From UBA9547 sp044349205 (GTDB lineage: Bacteria > Bacteroidota > Bacteroidia > Cytophagales > UBA9547): 10,875 nucleotides of DNA. The notes beneath the pieces are model-generated. The model had not been told where the DNA came from, made no database searches, and saw only the letters and a list, made by a program, of their open reading frames with translations. Shown here piece after piece: positions 6,647 through 10,875 of the stretch. The stretch is from positions 1-10,875 of the forward strand of contig JBIKRJ010000066.1 in assembly GCA_044349205.1 (NCBI GenBank). Direction: 5' to 3'. How positions within the stretch are numbered: the first letter of the stretch is position 1; each line of letters opens with the position of its first letter. The translations under genes and the position numbers were made by a program.

Positions 6647-6965
6647 TTGCAGGTGTTTTTGCGGGAGCAGGCTGAGCTCCTGGGTTTTCTTGCGCTTTGT
6701 CAATGTTTACAGTACTTACTTCCTCTTCGGTACCAGCGTCGGGTTTTTCAAGAACAAAGTTCGAAGCCAAGCACAATATCATAATGGAAATGGCAAGTCC
6801 CCAAGTAAATTTTTCAAGAATATCGGTCGTTTTTTTTACGCCAATTATTTGGCTGGAAGCAGACCCCATTGCGGCGCCAAGTCCTCCTTTTGAATTTTGA
6901 ATCAATACCAACAAAATAAGTAGAATAGCTAGTATGACGATAAGAACAAGAACAGCTGTAAACAT
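6627..6965 (-). CDS. secG: Preprotein translocase subunit SecG
   Basis: SecG is the small third subunit of the SecYEG channel in the inner membrane and aids SecA-driven export. The 112-residue protein has a first transmembrane helix at about residues 4-22, then the family signature VLIQNSKGGLGAAMGS (about 20-35) in the loop, and a second helix at about 54-71. A tail rich in Glu, Pro and Ala (about 73-112) is poorly ordered and variable, as is usual for the phylum. Its ATG overlaps the TAA of the upstream TPR gene by one base at 6965 (TAATG on the minus strand), suggesting coupled translation. Its last 20 bases overlap the end of the convergent membrane protein gene, and no hairpin terminator is visible at that junction. 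Confidence 0.93.
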   Translation of the reverse strand: MFTAVLVLIVILAILLILLVLIQNSKGGLGAAMGSASSQIIGVKKTTDILEKFTWGLAISIMILCLASNFVLEKPDAGTEEEVSTVNIDKAQENPGAQPAPAKTPATSDSGK

Positions 6966-7825
6966 TATTTATTTTCTAATTCGTTCAATTTGGCCGCAAA
7001 GTAAGCACTTTTGTCGGGATATTTCAATATCAATTTATTGTACACCTCGGTTGCCTTTTCAAGTTTGTTTTGTTTGACCAAAATTTGGGCATAATTCTCG
7101 GTAATTGGTTCTGTTTTTAATTGGGTGCTTTCAATCGATAAGTCGGTGGTTTCTTCGCTTGGAAGCAGGCTAGAAGGTGTTGAAATTCTGGGTTGGGTTT
7201 CCAAGAATTTTTCGATAACATCCAATTGCAAGTTTTGGGGCTGTATCGATTTTGGTTTGAAATTTTGGATTTGATGCAGGTAATCTAGAAAAACATCCAC
7301 ATCTGAATGATCTAATTCATCGTGCAAATTCAATTCTTCGCCCAATCTGCTTTCGGAACGTATGTTGTAAATATTTTCTTGTAGGAATAGGTCTTTGGTT
7401 GTTTCGGCTGGTTTGGGTTTAACCGAAACAATGGCATCGCTTTTAAATGGCGATTGATGTAATCTTTTTCTTGTTTCCCTTAGGGTTTCTTCCAGCTCTT
7501 CTAGAATAGAGATGTTTTTTTCGTTGCCTATAGGGGTAGGAATGGTGTTTTCTTGAACCAAAATAGGTTTTTCTGCTGTAGATATTGTTGCAGTTGAGGG
7601 GTGAAGTAGCTGGTGCAAGACTTTTCTGTCGAGCATGTAGGTGGAGGCTCTTCTAAGTTTTTTAGGGTAAAGCATCGATTTTTTCTGGTGGCTTTCTTGG
7701 GCCAACAAAACATGAGCCGATTGGCAATAGGGGAAAGCTTGAGCCAAATCTTCCAAAAGAACCGCCTCGTTTTCAGAGATGGTTCCTGGTATGCTGACCA
7801 AACGTTCGAAAGTTGCTTTGTCCAT
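6965..7825 (-). CDS. Conserved TPR-tailed protein of unknown function in the lptE-secG operon
   Basis: A 286-residue cytoplasmic-type protein with no signal peptide or membrane segment. The N-terminal 75 residues are helical (ENEAVLLEDLAQAFPYCQSA, HVLLAQESHQKK, and so on). The middle, about 85-235, is low in hydrophobic pattern and rich in Glu, Thr, Ser, Pro and Gln, so it is probably disordered. The last 45 residues form a single TPR-like hairpin, ENYAQILVKQNKLEKATEVY then NKLILKYPDKSAYFAAKL. Proteins of this layout are commonly found between lptE and secG in Bacteroidota, but no function is established that I know of. It lies 20 bases after lptE and overlaps secG by one base, so it is almost certainly in the same transcript. 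A scaffold or assembly factor for envelope proteins would be a guess. Confidence 0.85.
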   Translation of the reverse strand: MDKATFERLVSIPGTISENEAVLLEDLAQAFPYCQSAHVLLAQESHQKKSMLYPKKLRRASTYMLDRKVLHQLLHPSTATISTAEKPILVQENTIPTPIGNEKNISILEELEETLRETRKRLHQSPFKSDAIVSVKPKPAETTKDLFLQENIYNIRSESRLGEELNLHDELDHSDVDVFLDYLHQIQNFKPKSIQPQNLQLDVIEKFLETQPRISTPSSLLPSEETTDLSIESTQLKTEPITENYAQILVKQNKLEKATEVYNKLILKYPDKSAYFAAKLNELENK

Positions 7826-7845
7826 GATTTAAATTAACAAAGAAA

Positions 7846-8388
7846 TTACCAATTGGCTACCGAAGCGTTGAAAATATCCAATACAATTTGGTCGGTGATG
7901 GTTTCTACTTTCTGATTTTCAACCGTGCTCAATGATTGATTTAGGGTAAAATCATCGTAAAACGAAAATTCTTTTTCATAGTTCAAAGACTCGTCTTTGG
8001 TGTTTGTGAATTTGGTTCGCACCCTAATGGTGAGGCGGTTTTGTTGTCCAGTCTGAAATTGGTTGGTGCCTTGTTGGGCACCCACTGGACCTAGCGAATA
8101 GCCCACTATGGTTCCTTCCAACTGCAAATCGCCATCCGATTTTACAAGTTTGAGGTTGGAGTTTTGCAGGAAGTATTCTTTCAGTTTTTCAGTAAAATTT
8201 TGGCTGAGTCTGGCAGGCCCCAAACCTGTTTCATTGCTGTAGTTTCGGATAGAAATTGTTTTTATATCGGGCGAAATGGAAGTGCCGGTAAAGGAATAGA
8301 TGCCACAACTATTCAAACAGCAAATAAGAAAACCAGCAATAAAGACTTGAGCTGTACGAATGAGAAAAGTTGAAAGCATGGTGTGCAA
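7846..8388 (-). CDS. lptE: LPS assembly lipoprotein LptE
   Basis: LptE is the outer-membrane lipoprotein that plugs LptD and takes part in inserting lipopolysaccharide into the outer leaflet. The 180-residue product starts with a lipoprotein signal: Arg11, a hydrophobic core AQVFIAGFLICC, then the lipobox LNSC with the lipidated Cys at residue 28, followed by GIYSFTGTSI. The mature part has the family pattern: IKTISIRNYSNETG, the NFTEKLKEYFL helix, a DLQLEGTIVGYSLGPVG strand pair, RLTIRVRTKFTN, and a C-terminal helix with QIVLDIFNASVANW. The Met at residue 4 (8379) is an alternative start. It lies 32 bases downstream of the permease gene and 20 bases upstream of the TPR gene. Overall similarity in this family is low, so the name rests on pattern and neighbourhood. 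Confidence 0.85.
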   Translation of the reverse strand: MHTMLSTFLIRTAQVFIAGFLICCLNSCGIYSFTGTSISPDIKTISIRNYSNETGLGPARLSQNFTEKLKEYFLQNSNLKLVKSDGDLQLEGTIVGYSLGPVGAQQGTNQFQTGQQNRLTIRVRTKFTNTKDESLNYEKEFSFYDDFTLNQSLSTVENQKVETITDQIVLDIFNASVANW

Positions 8389-8420
8389 ATTTCAGAAGAA
8401 AATAGCAGAAGTAAAATTTA

Positions 8421-9446
8421 CTAAATTTTGCTCTCGGTCGAATTGCTTGCCATTAATTCCTGTCGGTAATTTTTTAACAAGATGATAAAGAAAGAAATAA
8501 GCACTGGTCCAAAAATGATTCCAGTGAGTCCAAACAAATCTAAACCAATGATGACCCCAAAAACAGTTACGACCGGGTGTATGTTGCTAAAATATTTCTG
8601 AAGCACAAAGCGAAAGATATTGTCGATGTTGGAAACTACAAGAAAACCACACAGCAAAATAATGCTACCCTGCAACACATAGTTTTTGAAAATCATAAAC
8701 AAGCCAGCAGGTATCCATATAAGTGCCCCTCCCACAAAAGGTATAAATGAAAAAATACCACATATAACACCCCAAAAAATAGGTTCTTCCAATTTGCAAA
8801 AATAAAATAAGACACAAGCGCAAATACCCTGAAGAAGCGCCAGCAATGGGCTGACGAGTACATTCGAGAAAATTTGGCCTTCCAGCTCTTTTTTCAATGT
8901 CGCAGATTGGCTGTCGGAGTAGGGCAAAATGTTTTTAATAGTTTTTTCCATTTTATCAGATTCCTGCAACATAAAGTAGAGCACAAAATACATAATTCCG
9001 ATGGTAGAAATAGTGCCCAAAGTTTCGCTCAGTATTCCCGAAATATAAGTAGTGGCATTGCTACGCAACAAGTTTACGTTGGCGTCTGAAAGTAAATCAA
9101 TTTTAAGTTTAGAAGATAAAAAGTTTTCCAATTGCGCTATTTGCAACATCATAACATCTGAATTTTGCAAGTAGCTGCTGGCTCGTTCGGCCAGGGTGTA
9201 AATAGTAAAAAGGCAAGGAAGCAAAATGACAACAAATGACAGTAAAAGCGAAGCTATAGTGGCAAGAGTTTTGGGGCATTTCCATTTGTTTTCCAACCAT
9301 GTTTTGACGGGTTTTAATAAAAAGTAGAGCGTGATGGCTCCCAAAAAAGCTCTTAAAAAAGGATATAACCCAATTGCAACCAGCAATCCCAATCCAATCA
9401 AGAATGCTGTAGAAATATAATGGTTGGTTTTTTCTTGCCCTATCAT
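8421..9446 (-). CDS. AI-2E family transporter (PF01594-type permease)
   Basis: A 341-residue inner-membrane protein of the AI-2E/PerM family. Members include proposed exporters of autoinducer-2 and Na+(Li+)/H+ antiporters, so the substrate cannot be deduced here. Hydrophobic segments lie at about 12-28 and 30-44, 62-86, 137-158, 196-216, then 222-250 and 257-273, and finally 291-307 and 309-325. A soluble helical region between about 87 and 136 matches the family's large loop. Family signatures are the Pro/Gly-rich FSFIPFVGGALIWIPAG and the end segment VFGVIIGLDLFGLTGIIFGP. Length and topology are complete. The ATG at 9446 is preceded on its strand by an A/T-rich leader. It is the first gene of the leftward series leading into lptE, with a 32-base gap. 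Confidence 0.88.
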   Translation of the reverse strand: MIGQEKTNHYISTAFLIGLGLLVAIGLYPFLRAFLGAITLYFLLKPVKTWLENKWKCPKTLATIASLLLSFVVILLPCLFTIYTLAERASSYLQNSDVMMLQIAQLENFLSSKLKIDLLSDANVNLLRSNATTYISGILSETLGTISTIGIMYFVLYFMLQESDKMEKTIKNILPYSDSQSATLKKELEGQIFSNVLVSPLLALLQGICACVLFYFCKLEEPIFWGVICGIFSFIPFVGGALIWIPAGLFMIFKNYVLQGSIILLCGFLVVSNIDNIFRFVLQKYFSNIHPVVTVFGVIIGLDLFGLTGIIFGPVLISFFIILLKNYRQELMASNSTESKI

Positions 9447-9540
9447 TTGAGTTTTAGTTTTTATTTGAAATTAATGTAAAAAAAAGAAAAGGAAACTGAA
9501 ACGCAAAGTGGGCGAAGACTTATTTGTCGTTGGTCTTTTT

Positions 9541-9564
9541 CCATTTTCGTTTGCCAAAAAATGG
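9541..9564. repeat. 7-bp inverted repeat next to the -7 box of DUF3098-uppP
   Basis: CCATTTT at 9541-9547 is the exact reverse complement of AAAATGG at 9558-9564, around a 10-base centre. The right arm touches the -7 box that starts at 9565. This is a possible operator for a repressor or a structural element of the divergent promoter region; chance is also possible because the arms are A/T-rich. Confidence 0.4.
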
Positions 9565-9572
9565 TAGATTTG
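9565..9572 (+). promoter_or_regulatory. Bacteroidota -7 promoter box for DUF3098-uppP-rsgA
   Basis: TAGATTTG matches TAnnTTTG at every fixed position and lies 20 bases before the ATG at 9593, inside the 146-base divergent region 9447-9592. No exact TTTG lies at the usual -33 distance. T-rich DNA at 9543-9547 is nearest, and the clear TTTG at 9550-9553 is too close (11 bases). The predicted leader is about 15 bases and A-rich, as is typical for the phylum. Confidence 0.5.
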
Positions 9573-9592
9573 CCCTTATTTAATAAAAAAAA

Positions 9593-9814
9593 ATGTCGGA
9601 AAACAAACTTGTGTTTCATAAAAAAAATTATGTAGCCTTTATCGTTGGGGTAGTGGTATTGTTGCTTGGTTTCATCATTATGAGCTTGGATACTAAACAA
9701 TATGGCTTTGGTTTTCTGGGACTTACGCTTGGGCCCATCGTTGTGATGATTGGTTTTGCCATTCCTTTCTACGCTATTTTTGCCAAGGGCGAGGAGGCTT
9801 CTAAATTCAAATAA
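9593..9814 (+). CDS. DUF3098 small membrane protein
   Basis: A 73-residue protein with two hydrophobic segments, about 13-31 (YVAFIVGVVVLLLGFIIMS) and 43-64 (FLGLTLGPIVVMIGFAIPFY), separated by a short loop with an Asp and Lys. The N-terminus is basic (KLVFHKKN). Length, sequence and position just before uppP match the DUF3098 family of Bacteroidota, whose function is unknown. The constant linkage suggests a part in envelope or lipid-carrier metabolism, but this is inference. The ATG is the end of an A9 run, which is a normal phylum start context. The stop at 9812-9814 is one base before the uppP ATG. Confidence 0.85.
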   Translation: MSENKLVFHKKNYVAFIVGVVVLLLGFIIMSLDTKQYGFGFLGLTLGPIVVMIGFAIPFYAIFAKGEEASKFK

Positions 9815-9815
9815 A

Positions 9816-10607
9816 ATGACTTGGATAGAAGCAGTTATTTTGGCCATAGTAGAGGGTATTACCGAATTTTTGCCCATCTCCTCCACTGGTCACATGATTA
9901 TTACCTCTGCGCTTTTAGGTATCAAAAACGATTCTTTTACTAAAGTTTTTGAGGTTTGTATTCAGTTTGGTGCAATACTTTCGGTTGTAGTTATCTATTT
10001 CCAACGCTTTTTCAAAGGGTTTGACTTCTACATCAAATTGTTTTGTGGGTTTCTTCCTACTGCCATTTTGGGTTTGTTTTTTAAAAAACAAGTCGATGGT
10101 TTGCTTGAGAGTGTGGAGGTGGTGGCCGTTACGCTTTTATTGGGCGGCATTTTACTTCTTTTTATCGATAAAATTTTTGCGCAAAACGAAAATGATGGTT
10201 TGGAAGAGGTGGATTATAAAACGGGCTTTATCATTGGTATTTTTCAAAGCATCTCTATGGTGCCAGGTGTGTCTCGTTCGGCAGCGACCATAGTAGGTGG
10301 CCTTACACAAAAATTGACTAGAAAAGCCGCTGCCGAATTTTCTTTTTTCTTGGCAGTGCCTACCATGTTTGCAGCCACACTCAAGAGTCTTTATGATGAA
10401 AAAGAGCTTATCATGAATTCGGCAGATAAAATACCCTTGCTTATTTTGGGAAATATAGTGGCATTTCTGGTGGCTATGGCTGCCATCAAGTTTTTTATTG
10501 GGTATTTGACTAAGCATGGTTTCAAACTCTTTGGCTACTACCGCATTGCACTTGGTTCTTTCCTTCTTATTTTACTTGCATTGGGTGTCGATTTGCAAAT
10601 TTTTTAA
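9816..10607 (+). CDS. uppP: Undecaprenyl-diphosphate phosphatase UppP (BacA)
   Basis: UppP removes a phosphate from undecaprenyl diphosphate on the outer face of the inner membrane, so that the lipid carrier can be reused for peptidoglycan and polysaccharide synthesis; overexpression is known to give bacitracin resistance. The 263-residue protein carries both family motifs: EGITEFLPISSTGH (residues 13-26), with the acidic pair E13/E17 and His26, and PGVSRSAAT (150-158) with Arg154. The second motif has Ala where many members have Gly (SRSG). There are about eight hydrophobic segments, including 50-62, 76-90, 104-118, 137-150, 177-190, 207-226 and 246-260. The start is ATG 9816: the frame extends 22 codons further back into DUF3098, but those codons encode no family sequence. 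rsgA follows after 21 bases. truB, often the next gene, is here about 9 kb to the left. Confidence 0.95.
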   Translation: MTWIEAVILAIVEGITEFLPISSTGHMIITSALLGIKNDSFTKVFEVCIQFGAILSVVVIYFQRFFKGFDFYIKLFCGFLPTAILGLFFKKQVDGLLESVEVVAVTLLLGGILLLFIDKIFAQNENDGLEEVDYKTGFIIGIFQSISMVPGVSRSAATIVGGLTQKLTRKAAAEFSFFLAVPTMFAATLKSLYDEKELIMNSADKIPLLILGNIVAFLVAMAAIKFFIGYLTKHGFKLFGYYRIALGSFLLILLALGVDLQIF

Positions 10608-10628
10608 TCAAACCTCCCATTTTATTTC

Positions 10629-10875
10629 ATGAAGGGTAGGGTAGTCAAATCAACGGGTTCTTGGTACGATATCAGAGAAGAAGAAGACGGCTATCGAGTA
10701 AAGGCAAGACTAAGAGGTGTCTTTAAAATAGCCGGACTTAAAGTAACTAATCCCATAGCGGTGGGCGATTGGGTGCATTTCAAAAAAAACAGCACGGGTG
10801 AATATGAAATCGTGGATATTTTAGAACGCGAAAACTATTTCATTCGGAAATCGACCCATAAAACGGCGCATGACC
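10629..10875 (+). CDS. rsgA: Ribosome small subunit-dependent GTPase RsgA, N-terminal part (cut by window end)
   Basis: RsgA (YjeQ) is a circularly permuted GTPase that acts late in 30S ribosomal subunit maturation. Only the first 82 codons are present; the frame is open to the window end. The visible part is the N-terminal OB-fold: GRVVKSTGSWYDIREEEDG (residues 3-21), then RVKARLRGVFKIAGLK, the conserved NPIAVGDWVHF, and the RENYFIRKSTHK segment that leads into the GTPase domain. The permuted G motifs (G4, G1, G3) and the C-terminal zinc finger lie beyond the window. The ATG at 10629 starts right before the first strand. The 21-base gap after uppP and the shared strand suggest one transcript with DUF3098-uppP. 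Confidence 0.9.
   Translation, partial: MKGRVVKSTGSWYDIREEEDGYRVKARLRGVFKIAGLKVTNPIAVGDWVHFKKNSTGEYEIVDILERENYFIRKSTHKTAHD

Noticed and set aside
6325..6675. A 116-codon plus-strand frame overlapping the end of the membrane protein gene and secG
   Set aside because: It is a second frame of the real membrane-protein gene; its Cys/Trp/Ser-rich translation is an out-of-frame reading.
9461..9886. A 141-codon minus-strand reading frame over the divergent region, DUF3098 and the start of uppP
   Set aside because: It runs antisense to two well-supported genes, its translation is Lys/Phe/Ser-rich with no family pattern, and it crosses the promoter box.
1..10875. CRISPR arrays, insertion sequences, tRNA genes, phage or defence genes
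   Set aside because: No spaced direct repeats, no transposase or integrase motifs, no tRNA-like cloverleaf and no toxin/antitoxin pairs were seen; the window is filled by ordinary chromosomal genes.

Overview
The window looks like chromosomal DNA of a member of the Bacteroidota (Bacteroidetes). The evidence is the C-terminal end of what looks like a type IX secretion (T9SS) type B sorting domain at the left edge, a PorZ-like protein with a type A sorting domain, a DUF3098-uppP pair, an lptE / TPR-protein / secG cluster, TAnnTTTG-type promoter boxes, and start codons preceded by A-rich DNA rather than Shine-Dalgarno sites. The order or genus cannot be fixed from this sequence. No tRNA, rRNA, CRISPR array, insertion sequence or prophage gene is visible. 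The window is densely coding, with no gene-free stretch over 150 bases.

Layout. Positions 1-77 (+) hold the last 24 codons of a secreted or surface protein. Positions 121-6646 (+) hold a tight six-gene series: truB (tRNA psi55 synthase, start uncertain), ribF (riboflavin kinase/FAD synthetase), a YraN/UPF0102 nuclease-like protein, a porZ-like T9SS gene, recO, and an unrecognised polytopic membrane protein. YraN/porZ and porZ/recO each overlap by one base in TAATG. Positions 9446-6627 (-) hold a four-gene series read right to left: an AI-2E-family permease, lptE, a TPR-tailed protein of unknown function, and secG. It runs head-on into the first series, with a 20-base tail-to-tail overlap between secG and the membrane protein gene. 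Positions 9593-10875 (+) hold DUF3098, uppP and the start of rsgA, diverging from the permease across a 146-base intergenic region that holds the best promoter candidate of the window.

How the genes fit together. Much of the window serves the cell envelope: SecG (inner-membrane export), LptE (LPS insertion), UppP (undecaprenyl phosphate recycling), PorZ (T9SS surface attachment complex) and a T9SS cargo. The rest is housekeeping: TruB, RibF, RecO, RsgA. I see no clear undescribed system. The points most worth a second look are the anomalous truB start, the composition break running from truB into ribF, the separation of uppP from truB, a Cys-rich loop in the PorZ-like protein, and the unassigned 450-residue membrane protein.
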